In this document: piece by piece, positions 6,848 to 14,150 of the stretch | How the letters are laid out: each line of letters begins with the position of its first letter | How positions within the stretch are numbered: position 1 is the stretch's first letter | Origin: Chlorobiota bacterium | GTDB taxonomy: Bacteria; Bacteroidota; Ignavibacteria; Kapaibacteriales; NICIL-2 | Direction: 5' to 3' | Assembly (NCBI GenBank): GCA_003695605.1 | Contig: RFIK01000126.1 | Span: 1-16,582, forward strand | DNA length: 16,582 bases | The notes under the pieces: generated by a model | Seen by the model: the letters and a program-made list of their open reading frames with translations, nothing else | Told to the model about the DNA's origin: nothing | Database searches by the model: none | Made by a program: the position numbers and the translations under genes

Positions 6848-8758
6848 CTACTCCAGCACGACCTGCAGTCGCAGACGCCACATGCGTCCTGGCATTGGAA
6901 AGTTGCGGATGATTGCATACTCGGCATCGAGTGCATTGAGAAGCTCACCAGTAGCGGCAAGCCGGACCCCGCCGATGTGCACTAACCATTCGACCGAGAG
7001 ATCGAACGTCCCCACGGGTGGGAGCGCTGAACGTGGTGCGTTATCTGTCTGCGTGTAGCGTGTGCCGATGTAGTTCGCTTGTGCGAGCACTCGTAGATCG
7101 TTCCCGATCTGACGTTCGATGCGGAACATCCCAAGCACAGCAGGTGTGTAGAGCACTTGCTTCCCGTATGTGAACGATGCGCGATCGTCGTAGGTTACCA
7201 GTTGCACAGTCCCAGCTGCGCTCAGCCGCCACTGGGGTTTTCCCCACCGGAACGCTCCTTCCACACCGCGCGAAAAAACTCGTCCAGCATTTTGGACCGA
7301 CCACGTAATCGCACTGCGTGGAACCGCGATGATTTGATCGCCAATCCACATCGCAAAGCCATCGAGTTCGAGCTGCGCACCTTCATGCTGATAACTCACG
7401 CCTGCATTGACGCTCACCGAGCGTTCAGGACGAATGTCGAGCGAACCAAAGTTCTGGTAGTAGAGCTCGTTGAACGACGGCGGCCGATAGCCGGTGCTCA
7501 GGCTCATTCGGAGAGCCAACGGAAAATGTGCCTTCACCCACCGCGCCTGGAGAAGGCCAATCACCGCTGATGGAACATCCGAATAAAAATCACCCCGGAC
7601 CCCAGATTCAAGGAGTACTGCTGCGCTCGAATCTATCCGCTGTGCATACTGCGCGCCGATTACGCCCCCCAGCTGCAGACGAGTCGCAGATGATCCCGCC
7701 CTGAAACGGTAGAGATCCCCACGGAGAGTATTGGCATACGCTTCAAGCTTCGGTGCGACCGACACCTTCCAGAGCACCACTGCAGGAGGTTCGATAACCA
7801 CCGCAGCATCGCGTGCGATGAAGCGATCGTCTGCCCCGTTCGGTCCGCGAAATCGCGCTAACGAATCGCGGTAGCGCTGATCGAAGGCTCGGAAAGCAGC
7901 GCGAATCGTCCAGCCTTCTCCGAGATGCGCTGATGCAAGCGCAAGAAACTCTGTTTCGGAAAGTCGTGCTACGGCATTTTCAATTGCGCCTTGGAGAACA
8001 GCGCCGGGTGCACCCCGCTCGCTTGATCGCCCAAAGAGTGTGAATCGGAACACACCAGGAGATGCTCGCCACTGCCATCGCACAACACCGCTTCCAAGTG
8101 TTGCATCACCATTGGTGCGTTTGATGCGCTGGAGCGTGCCGAACTCTTCGAATGTGAACGGGTAATCGCCTCGCGAGGACTGAACATCGGCAAGGACGCT
8201 GATCGTATGCGCTCGGAGGGATACCGACGATTCAATCGCAGCCGCTCGCTCCCCAAATGCACCGATTGCTGCGCGGGTGCGTACGCCATCTCCTGGTTGG
8301 CGAAGCACAAGTTCTACCGTGCCTCCAACTGCATTCGCCCCCCAAACCGCACTGCGGCTCCCGCGCTCGATGGTGATGGTCTCAAGCAACGCTGTTGGCA
8401 ATTGTCCAAGGTCCACCAATCCATTGGCCACTGCATTGAGCCGAATCCCCTCCAACACCACTGCTGTCTGCGAGGCAGTTGCCCCCCGCACGGAAATTGT
8501 CTTGAGACCACCAAGGCCACCATAGTTCCGCACGAAAACACCCGGCAGACCTTGTACAGCATCGGCAACCGTTGCAGCCGGAAGACGCTCAAGCTCGTGG
8601 CGGGTGATCTGTGCAGTTGGCACTGCGGGAACGACCGCGCGAGCTGAATCTTCCACTAGCACAGGCGCAAACGTGTAGCGGACAGAGTCCCCACGCTGTG
8701 CCAACACATGGGCAGTCGCAACACACAGCACAAGGACCTGTCCGCCCCACCATTGCAT
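6848..8758 (-). CDS. btuB: BtuB-like TonB-dependent outer-membrane receptor (corrinoid uptake)
   Basis: A 636-aa TonB-dependent receptor. A signal peptide ends at VLA|Q (residue 20). The plug domain follows, with ITRHELERLPAATVADAVQGLPGVFV, ISVRGA, VVLEGIRLN and IERGSRSAVWGANAVGGTVEL. The rest is a long 22-strand-type barrel with aromatic/charged alternation, including the C-terminal region GYRPPSFNELYY and the final strand MWRLRLQVVLE. The length and the plug are BtuB/vitamin receptor-like, and there is no carboxypeptidase-like N-terminal domain. The substrate call rests on context: the gene lies 11 nt after a BtuG-like lipoprotein whose leader holds a cobalamin riboswitch. Transport would need TonB-ExbBD, not present here. 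The TonB box is not certain. Confidence 0.85.
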   Translation of the reverse strand: MQWWGGQVLVLCVATAHVLAQRGDSVRYTFAPVLVEDSARAVVPAVPTAQITRHELERLPAATVADAVQGLPGVFVRNYGGLGGLKTISVRGATASQTAVVLEGIRLNAVANGLVDLGQLPTALLETITIERGSRSAVWGANAVGGTVELVLRQPGDGVRTRAAIGAFGERAAAIESSVSLRAHTISVLADVQSSRGDYPFTFEEFGTLQRIKRTNGDATLGSGVVRWQWRASPGVFRFTLFGRSSERGAPGAVLQGAIENAVARLSETEFLALASAHLGEGWTIRAAFRAFDQRYRDSLARFRGPNGADDRFIARDAAVVIEPPAVVLWKVSVAPKLEAYANTLRGDLYRFRAGSSATRLQLGGVIGAQYAQRIDSSAAVLLESGVRGDFYSDVPSAVIGLLQARWVKAHFPLALRMSLSTGYRPPSFNELYYQNFGSLDIRPERSVSVNAGVSYQHEGAQLELDGFAMWIGDQIIAVPRSAITWSVQNAGRVFSRGVEGAFRWGKPQWRLSAAGTVQLVTYDDRASFTYGKQVLYTPAVLGMFRIERQIGNDLRVLAQANYIGTRYTQTDNAPRSALPPVGTFDLSVEWLVHIGGVRLAATGELLNALDAEYAIIRNFPMPGRMWRLRLQVVLE

Positions 8759-8769
8759 GGATCACACCG

Positions 8770-9864
8770 CTAAAAGATCACTGCTCGCACCGGCGCGACA
8801 CCACACGGATACTCCCGCAAAAGCTGTCCGCTCTTTGTGAGCAGTAGCACGCGTCCGTTGCTCTGGTAATCCCGTGCATCGAAGAGCAGAAATCCGCCAC
8901 CAATGGGATTGATCGCAAATCCATTGGCTGTAACCCCTGAGGGAAGCGGAATCGGCGTGGGGGTCACAGTTGATTGGGAAACATCGAACTTGAGGATGTT
9001 CTTTGCACTGTAGGTTGCCGGATCGTAGTCGAGCACGTAGAGCGATCCATCGGCAAACTGGAGACTGCCACCGTAACGGCCGCGCCAGCGACGCAGCTCT
9101 TGGAACGTCTGCGCATCGTACTCGATGATTCCCTGCAATGAATCCGGCTGGCTGTAAAGGTGCTGGTAAAACGCGTAGAGCTTTTTCCCATCGCTGGAAA
9201 GCACTACTTCACGGACGTTCGGTCCTGCGGGGAGATACCGCTCGACCTGTCGCGTCGAAAGGTTTACTACAGCAATCGTGCCGGCATGCGGCTTATTCTT
9301 ACCAAGATCGCCATAGCCGCTGTTGGCAACGAAGGCGTAATTGCCGCTGACTGCGACACCTTCGGTTGCAGGGCCAGTGCTAAGTGTTGCCAGTAGCACA
9401 ATCGTCGAGGGATTGAACAGTGCAATCCCATCGCCGTTGGTCGTTGTGACGATGCCGAGCGTAGGCGAGACGATTGTCATACGCCACGGCTCACTTTGCC
9501 CGCTCAATTGAATCCGTCCGACCGATTTCCCCGTGCGAATGTTGATTGCCTCGATCGTCTTCGACGTCGTCACGGTGATGAACGCGGTATCTCCTTTGAG
9601 CGCGATATCGTTTGCCGTTGCACCGAGCTTCTGTCCGCCATTGGCAGCAGCAAACCAATCGGCATCAACAGCACCGGTGCGGAAGTCAATCCGGGTAAGA
9701 CTTGCGTTATCCTGCCCAAATGTTCCCTGGTTGACCACAATTGCGATGCTATCGGGCGGTTTAGCCGTCACCGGCGGTTCTGATGGACTACTCGAATCGC
9801 ATGCTGTCAACACTGCAGCAACAACCAACGCGAGCAGTGCTCGCAACGAGCATCGCACAAGCAT
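8770..9864 (-). CDS. BtuG-like beta-propeller surface lipoprotein
   Basis: A 364-aa lipoprotein. Residues 1-22 form a type II signal peptide with lipobox LTAC (Cys22), then a Ser/Pro-rich tether (DSSSPSEPPVTAKPP). The remainder is a YncE/DUF5074-type beta-propeller with repeated blades such as GQDNASLTRIDFRTG, DTAFITVTTSKTIEAINIRTG, GNYAFVANSGYGD..GTIAVVNLSTRQVERYL and GSLYVLDYDPAT. Bacteroidota BtuG proteins of this architecture bind cobalamin very tightly at the cell surface and pass it to BtuB. The adjacent BtuB-like gene and the riboswitch support the same role here. The start at 9864 is preferred because GGAGG (9873-9869) precedes it and it gives a proper lipoprotein signal. The in-frame ATG at 9906 would add 14 residues and lies in the leader hairpin. 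Confidence 0.8.
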   Translation of the reverse strand: MLVRCSLRALLALVVAAVLTACDSSSPSEPPVTAKPPDSIAIVVNQGTFGQDNASLTRIDFRTGAVDADWFAAANGGQKLGATANDIALKGDTAFITVTTSKTIEAINIRTGKSVGRIQLSGQSEPWRMTIVSPTLGIVTTTNGDGIALFNPSTIVLLATLSTGPATEGVAVSGNYAFVANSGYGDLGKNKPHAGTIAVVNLSTRQVERYLPAGPNVREVVLSSDGKKLYAFYQHLYSQPDSLQGIIEYDAQTFQELRRWRGRYGGSLQFADGSLYVLDYDPATYSAKNILKFDVSQSTVTPTPIPLPSGVTANGFAINPIGGGFLLFDARDYQSNGRVLLLTKSGQLLREYPCGVAPVRAVIF

Positions 9865-9865
9865 A

Positions 9866-9873
9866 GATCCTCC
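9866..9873 (-). promoter_or_regulatory. Shine-Dalgarno of the BtuG-like gene
   Basis: On the minus strand GGAGG (9873-9869) lies 4 nt before the ATG at 9864. It is one of the few clear Shine-Dalgarno sites in the window and fixes the start. CCTCC at 9948-9944 (minus) is its exact complement further up the leader and could mask it. Confidence 0.65.
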
Positions 9874-9890
9874 GAGAAAAGTGAAACATC

Positions 9891-9910
9891 CCACTTGCGC
9901 CAACAAGTGG
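9891..9910 (-). other. Leader hairpin B (loop TTGGCG)
   Basis: On the minus strand CCACTTG and CAAGTGG form a perfect 7-bp stem closing the 6-nt loop TTGGCG. It lies 17 nt before the Shine-Dalgarno. The GGCG of the loop can pair with CGCC in the L5 region of the cobalamin aptamer (about 10113-10121), as in the known kissing-loop contact. The loop is also fully complementary to the loop of hairpin A. Confidence 0.6.
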
Positions 9911-9976
9911 CAGATGATGAATCAACGTTGGGAGAGAAACCCTGGAGGCGCGTGGCCTGCGAGAGCATCTCTCATC

Positions 9977-9994
9977 GCGCTGTTGGCGCAGCGC
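9977..9994 (-). other. Leader hairpin A (loop CGCCAA)
   Basis: On the minus strand GCGCTG and CAGCGC form a perfect 6-bp stem closing the loop CGCCAA. It lies 21 nt past the 3' end of the cobalamin aptamer. The loop is the exact complement of the hairpin B loop. With flanking bases the complementarity grows to 10 nt (9990-9981 against 9905-9896). Confidence 0.55.
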
Positions 9995-10015
9995 TGTACT
10001 GGCGTACTGATGAGC

Positions 10016-10183
10016 ATTGCAGGCAGGTCTTCCGGCTCCGGGGTCATCCTCAGTGCTCGCCTTCCCACAGCACGCTGCTGCAGTGGCATTGTGAGCACAT
10101 CGTCGCCCGTTACGGCGGCGCAACCGCGCAGGACTTGCACCTGCTTCCCTATTCTCCCGCCGCTGGTGGCGGGCACCTGCAAT
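10016..10183 (-). ncRNA. Cobalamin riboswitch (aptamer)
   Basis: The minus strand carries the cobalamin aptamer. A perfect P1 pairs ATTGCAGG (10183-10176) with CCTGCAAT (10023-10016). A CCCGCC/GGCGGG hairpin follows. The core box GGGAAGCAGGTGCAAGTCC then leads into P4 (GCAGG/CCTGC), GCGCGG and the L5 region (GCGCCGCCGTAACGGGC). The P6 segment reads GCCACTG...GTGGGAAGGCG, and the closing B12 box is AGCCGGAAGACCTGCC (within 10038-10020). The aptamer senses adenosylcobalamin-type corrinoids and normally turns off the downstream genes when B12 is plentiful. It lies about 150 nt before the BtuG-like start, so it should control that gene and btuB. I see no T-run terminator in the leader, so control is probably at translation. 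Confidence 0.93.
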
Positions 10184-10192
10184 GATGCAGTG

Positions 10193-10222
10193 CGAAAATA
10201 CAACGCCCGTACATCGTACAAA
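10193..10222 (-). promoter_or_regulatory. Candidate promoter of the riboswitch transcript
   Basis: On the minus strand TTTG (10222-10219) is followed after 18 nt by TATTTTCG (10200-10193), a 7/8 match to TAnnTTTG. Initiation a few bases later would begin the RNA just before the P1 stem of the cobalamin aptamer, as expected. This placement is good support, though it rests on motif matching. Confidence 0.5.
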
Positions 10223-10223
10223 G

Positions 10224-10231
10224 TAGTTTTG
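10224..10231 (+). promoter_or_regulatory. TAGTTTTG element of the glycosyltransferase operon
   Basis: TAGTTTTG on the plus strand matches TAnnTTTG exactly and lies 24 bp before the GT2 ATG. No good TTTG is seen about 20 bp upstream. Its position abuts the -33 element of the divergent riboswitch promoter, so the two polymerases would compete for the same DNA. Confidence 0.4.
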
Positions 10232-10255
10232 CGCACGAGCTACCTCAAACCAAGT

Positions 10256-11143
10256 ATGCCACGCATTTCAGGAATTACGTTCATCCGAAACGGCATCGAG
10301 CGCGGCTATCCGTTCATCGAGTGCCTTGCGACGCTGGCGCGGCTGTGCGATGAGGTCGTCGTCGCAGTCGGCGATTCAACCGATGGCACAAAAGAAGCAA
10401 TCCTGCACGCAGACATTCCCCAACTTCGCATCCTCGATACCCGGTGGGATGACTCAAACCGCCTAGGCGGAACTGAGCTTGCACGCCAGACAAACATCGC
10501 ACTCCGCCATGCACGCTTTGAGTGGTGCCTCTATCTCCAAGCCGATGAGATCCTTCATGAAGACGACGACGATCTGCTCCGCAGAGAGATCGCTCGCGCC
10601 GATCGCTCTCCCGACGTTGAAGCACTCTTGTTCCAATGGCTGCACTTTTACGGCAGCTACGACTACATCGGTGTTGGGCGACAGTGGTACCGGCGGGAGA
10701 TACGCGCATTTCGGAATACGGGGAACGTGCTCTCCTGGGGCGATGCACAAGGTTTCCGCACACGTGACGATCGTGGCCGCATCCGGAAACTCCGCGCCCG
10801 CCAAACAGAGGTGCGCATCTTCCACTACGGCTGGGTACGCCACCCACGAGCGATGCGTGCAAAGCACTATGCGCTCAATCGCCTCTACCACGACGATGCA
10901 TGGCTGCAGGAAAATCTTCCGACCGTAGAAGAATTTCCACAGGGATGCTACGAGCTCGCACGCTATGAGGGTACGCATCCTGCGGTCATGCTTCCACGCA
11001 TCGAGCGCGATCGCCAGTGGACAGTGCACTTCGACCCAGCGCGACGCCCGCGGAAACCGTTACTCGTCGCGCTCAGTGATTGGCTCGAGCGTCGGACAGG
11101 CTGGCGCCCAGGTGAATATCGCAACTTCATCGAAGTTGACTAA
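10256..11143 (+). CDS. GT2-like glycosyltransferase
   Basis: The 295-aa product starts MPRISGITFIRNGIERGYPFIECL, the N-terminal strand of a GT-A fold. It continues with CDEVVVAVGDSTDGTKEAI, the family's nucleotide-binding pattern. WDDSNRLGGTELARQTNIAL and CLYLQADEILHEDD follow, where QADE takes the place of the DxD metal-binding motif. Later come AQGFRTRDDRGRIRK and FHYGWVRHPRAMRAK, typical of a bacterial GT2 subgroup linked to cell-surface polysaccharide. The sugar and acceptor are unknown. The start at 10256 is chosen because the same frame upstream, back to 9533, only re-reads the riboswitch leader and the lipoprotein gene on the other strand. It is followed after 33 nt by a GT9 gene in the same frame. 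Confidence 0.85.
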   Translation: MPRISGITFIRNGIERGYPFIECLATLARLCDEVVVAVGDSTDGTKEAILHADIPQLRILDTRWDDSNRLGGTELARQTNIALRHARFEWCLYLQADEILHEDDDDLLRREIARADRSPDVEALLFQWLHFYGSYDYIGVGRQWYRREIRAFRNTGNVLSWGDAQGFRTRDDRGRIRKLRARQTEVRIFHYGWVRHPRAMRAKHYALNRLYHDDAWLQENLPTVEEFPQGCYELARYEGTHPAVMLPRIERDRQWTVHFDPARRPRKPLLVALSDWLERRTGWRPGEYRNFIEVD

Positions 11144-11176
11144 TGGCTCCCTCACTTTGCCTCCATCGGAACGACG

Positions 11177-12301
11177 ATGATGCGGGAACGCCTCAAGGAG
11201 CTTGAGCTGTGTATTCGGCGGTTCTACTTGCGCCAGAGTCAGCGCCCCTTCCGCGGGGAGCTGGTCACCACCGCTTGGAACGTCCTCCCCACCGCGACGC
11301 CACGCATCCTCCTGCTCCGCCAGGACCGCATCGATGATGTCCTCTGCTCAACTCCGATTCTCGATATGCTCCGTCGCGCATTCCCGCACGCCCAGATGGA
11401 CATCGTGCTAAGCCACAACAACATTGCACTCGCAGACGTAGTCCGCCACTGGTGCGATCACGTTTGGTGTTATGCAAAGACGGTTGCATCGTTTCTCCAC
11501 TTGCGACGAATGCTCCGCCGCATGCACTACGACGTCGTCGTTGATCTGATGGACAACCCTTCGACAACATCCACACTGCTCCTTGGCGCAACAAACGCGC
11601 CGTTCCGCTTCGGAATCTTCAAGGAGAACGCATGGGCATATACGCACTGTGTGCCGTTGCTCGATCGCTCGCGCTACCACTACGTAGAGCGGATCGCACA
11701 ACTGCTGCTGCCGTTCGGAATTGATCCTGCCGCCGCCGAGCTCGATCTCCGCTACCCACTTTCTCAATCGGACATCACGCGTGCTGCTTGCGATCTTGGT
11801 CTCCTCGAGCATCCAGAGCGCTGCGGCTTTGTGTTCATCCACACCAGCACACGCCACCACCCGCTCCAATGGGAGTGGGGCCGCTACAGGGAACTTGTGC
11901 AGATGATCCACGAGCAGTTTCCCTCTCTTGCAGTCGGCATCGGAGGCACAAGCGATGATGCAGATGCCATCAGTGCCATCGCAATGCAAAGCGGTGCATT
12001 CGTGCTGCCAACCCTACCATTTCACCGCTATGCAGCGATGCTCTACTACGCACGGCTGCTGATTACGCCGGACACTTCGATTGTACATGCTGCAGCTGCG
12101 CTGAAAGTCCCCGCAGTTGTGCTCTTCCATCGTGGTGATGAGCGGCTTCTGCCGTGGTACCCTTATCGCTCGCCCTACCGTGCATTGGTATCGAACGGAA
12201 GTGTCAATGCCATTGCAGCATCGGATGTTCTTGCTGCTACATGCGAGCTGCTTGCGGAGAATTCTCCCCCGACCGGCGAGCGTATCTTTGCCGCCCTGTA
12301 G
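11177..12301 (+). CDS. GT9-family glycosyltransferase (ADP-heptose:LPS heptosyltransferase-like)
   Basis: A 374-aa GT-B enzyme of family GT9. The N-terminal domain has RILLLRQDRIDDVLCSTPILDMLRRAFPHAQMDIVL, close to the family motif RxDRIGDxxxSTP but with Asp for the usual Gly (DRIDD). VVVDLMDNPSTTSTLLLGATNAPFRFGI follows. The C-terminal donor domain has HTSTRHHPLQWEWGRYRELV, VGIGGTSDDADAI and LLITPDTSIVHAAAALKVPAVVLFH, the strongest GT9 signature. Such enzymes add heptose or a related sugar to the LPS inner core at the cytoplasmic face of the inner membrane. The precise sugar cannot be read from the sequence. The start is MM at 11177/11180; no other in-frame start exists after the upstream stop. 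Together with the preceding GT2 it suggests an LPS or surface glycan pair, next to aspS. Confidence 0.9.
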   Translation: MMRERLKELELCIRRFYLRQSQRPFRGELVTTAWNVLPTATPRILLLRQDRIDDVLCSTPILDMLRRAFPHAQMDIVLSHNNIALADVVRHWCDHVWCYAKTVASFLHLRRMLRRMHYDVVVDLMDNPSTTSTLLLGATNAPFRFGIFKENAWAYTHCVPLLDRSRYHYVERIAQLLLPFGIDPAAAELDLRYPLSQSDITRAACDLGLLEHPERCGFVFIHTSTRHHPLQWEWGRYRELVQMIHEQFPSLAVGIGGTSDDADAISAIAMQSGAFVLPTLPFHRYAAMLYYARLLITPDTSIVHAAAALKVPAVVLFHRGDERLLPWYPYRSPYRALVSNGSVNAIAASDVLAATCELLAENSPPTGERIFAAL

Positions 12302-12319
12302 CACAGTTCACCCCCGCTG

Positions 12320-14098
12320 ATGTCATTTCCGAAGCGTACCCATACGTGCGGTGAACTCCGCACCGAGCACATCGGCTTGCGTGTTGTCCTCTGCGGCTGG
12401 GTCCATGCCCATCGGACGTTCGGTGGCGTTACTTTCCTCGATCTCCGCGACCGTTCAGGCATCACGCAGATTGTCATCAAGGAAGATTCGCCGGAGGACG
12501 TCCGCCAGATAGCTGAGAGGACCATCCGCATTGAGTATGTCATCGCGGTCGAAGGCACCGTCCATCGCCGTGAAAATCCCAATCCCCGCATCCCGACTGG
12601 GCAGGTCGAAGTACTGGCAGAGCAGATAACGATCCTGGCGGAATCAGAGCTTCCGCCGTTCGAGATTTTGGAGCATCCCGATAAGCCACGTCCGAGCGAA
12701 GAACTCCGACTGCGCTATCGCTACCTCGACTTGCGGCGTCCGTCGTTACAGCACAACTTCCTCGTGCGAAATGCCGTGTACCAGATTGCGCACCGGTACT
12801 TTGCTGAGCAGGGCTTTCTGGAGATCGAGACACCGATCCTGATGAAGTCCACTCCCGAAGGTGCACGCGACTTCCTGGTGCCGAGCCGCATCCACAAAGG
12901 GAAGTTTTACGCCCTCCCGCAGTCACCGCAGCTCTACAAGCAGATTCTCATGGTTGCGGGTTTCGATCGCTACATGCAGATCGCCAAATGTTTCCGCGAC
13001 GAAGACCTTCGCGCTGACCGCCAACCCGAATTCACGCAAATTGACGTCGAGATGTCCTTCATCACCCGCGAGGACATCTTCGAGCTCATCGAAGGCTTCA
13101 CTGCACGTGTGTGGAGCGAAATACTCGGCATCGAGGTGGAGCGTCCGTTTCCACGTCTTTCGTGGCAGGAGGCACTCTCCCGCTTTGGCAGCGACAAACC
13201 CGATCTCCGCTTCGGTCTCGAGTTAACAAACATCACACATATCGTCGCCAGTAGTTCGTTCGAGGTATTTCGCTCTACTGCGTCACAGCCGAGCGGGACT
13301 ATTGCAGCACTTGTCGTACCTGGCGGCGCTCAACTTTCTCGCAAGCAGCTTGATGAACTTGCCGAGCTTGCAAAAAAACACGGCGCGCGCGGCTTAGCAT
13401 GGATCAAGTGGTCCGATGGAACTGTGCAATCGCCAATTGCAAAGCATCTCGGCGAAAGTATCATCGAGCAGATACGCGCCGCTACAGGCGCTCATGATGG
13501 CGACGCTGCACTGATCGTCGCCGACGAGTGGGAACGCTGCATGATTATTCTCGGTGCACTACGGACCGAGATGGGACGGCGCCTGCAGCTTACCGACAAC
13601 AAAAGCTTCCGTTTTGTATGGATCGTGGACTTTCCGCTGCTCGAGTGGGACCACGCTGAGCAGCGCTACATTGCTCGGCACCATCCATTCACAGCACCAG
13701 TGGACGATGACCTCCCGTTGCTCGAGACCGAACCGCTCCGCGTGCGTGCGCAAGCGTACGACCTCGTCTGCAACGGGCACGAGATCGGCGGGGGGAGTAT
13801 CCGCATCCATCGCCCTACGTTGCAGGAGCGGATGCTCGAACTTCTTGGATTTTCGCGCGAGGAGGCCCATCGCCGTTTCGGCTTTCTGCTCGAGGCTCTC
13901 CAGTACGGTGCGCCGCCACACGGCGGTATCGCACTCGGCTTCGACCGTTGGATTATGCTGCTCACCGGCACCGATAACATCCGCGATGTCATCGCATTTC
14001 CGAAAACGACCAGCGGGCTTTCGCTGATGGATGGCGCACCTTCGGAAGTATCCCCAGAGCAGCTTGCAGAACTGGGGATAACACTCGTTTGGAATTAG
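12320..14098 (+). CDS. aspS: Aspartyl-tRNA synthetase (bacterial type)
   Basis: A 592-aa class II synthetase of the bacterial AspRS type. It has an N-terminal OB anticodon domain (CGWVHAHRTFGGVTFLDLRDRSG), then RYRYLDLRRP and the motif 1 region FLEIETPILMKSTPEGARDFLVPSR. KGKFYALPQSPQLYKQ and motif 2 FRDEDLRADRQPEFTQID follow. The GAD insertion covers about residues 290-410, and motif 3 is GIALGFDRW before DNIRDVIAFPKTTSG. The length is normal. In the anticodon-recognition loop the position that is Leu in discriminating E. coli AspRS and His in many non-discriminating enzymes is Phe here (HRTFGGV), so specificity for tRNA-Asp alone or also tRNA-Asn cannot be judged. It starts 18 nt after the GT9 stop and is probably in the same operon. 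Confidence 0.98.
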   Translation: MSFPKRTHTCGELRTEHIGLRVVLCGWVHAHRTFGGVTFLDLRDRSGITQIVIKEDSPEDVRQIAERTIRIEYVIAVEGTVHRRENPNPRIPTGQVEVLAEQITILAESELPPFEILEHPDKPRPSEELRLRYRYLDLRRPSLQHNFLVRNAVYQIAHRYFAEQGFLEIETPILMKSTPEGARDFLVPSRIHKGKFYALPQSPQLYKQILMVAGFDRYMQIAKCFRDEDLRADRQPEFTQIDVEMSFITREDIFELIEGFTARVWSEILGIEVERPFPRLSWQEALSRFGSDKPDLRFGLELTNITHIVASSSFEVFRSTASQPSGTIAALVVPGGAQLSRKQLDELAELAKKHGARGLAWIKWSDGTVQSPIAKHLGESIIEQIRAATGAHDGDAALIVADEWERCMIILGALRTEMGRRLQLTDNKSFRFVWIVDFPLLEWDHAEQRYIARHHPFTAPVDDDLPLLETEPLRVRAQAYDLVCNGHEIGGGSIRIHRPTLQERMLELLGFSREEAHRRFGFLLEALQYGAPPHGGIALGFDRWIMLLTGTDNIRDVIAFPKTTSGLSLMDGAPSEVSPEQLAELGITLVWN

Positions 14099-14119
14099 GT
14101 ACCTGATTGCGTATTTTCC
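14088..14119 (+). promoter_or_regulatory. Weak promoter candidate before the 14151 lipoprotein gene
   Basis: TTTG (14088-14091), then 20 nt, then TATTTTCC (14112-14119), a 6/8 match to TAnnTTTG. It begins in the last codons of aspS. The spacing is right but the -7 match is imperfect. Confidence 0.25.
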
Positions 14120-14140
14120 CGCGTGCGAGTAATCACGCGG
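14119..14140 (+). other. Hairpin between aspS and the lipoprotein gene
   Basis: CCGCGTG (14119-14125) and CACGCGG (14134-14140) make a perfect 7-bp stem with an 8-nt loop. It is extended by TTT/AAA past a bulged C. No T run follows on either strand, so a classic intrinsic terminator is unlikely. It ends 10 nt before the next ATG and could shape translation of that gene. Confidence 0.5.
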
Positions 14141-14150
14141 AAACGCACCC

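Noticed and set aside
9533..10255. N-terminal extension of the GT2 gene back to 9533
   Set aside because: That stretch is antisense to the BtuG-like gene and crosses the cobalamin riboswitch; the GT fold starts at 10256.
14119..14140. aspS terminator
   Set aside because: The stem is good but there is no T run on either strand.
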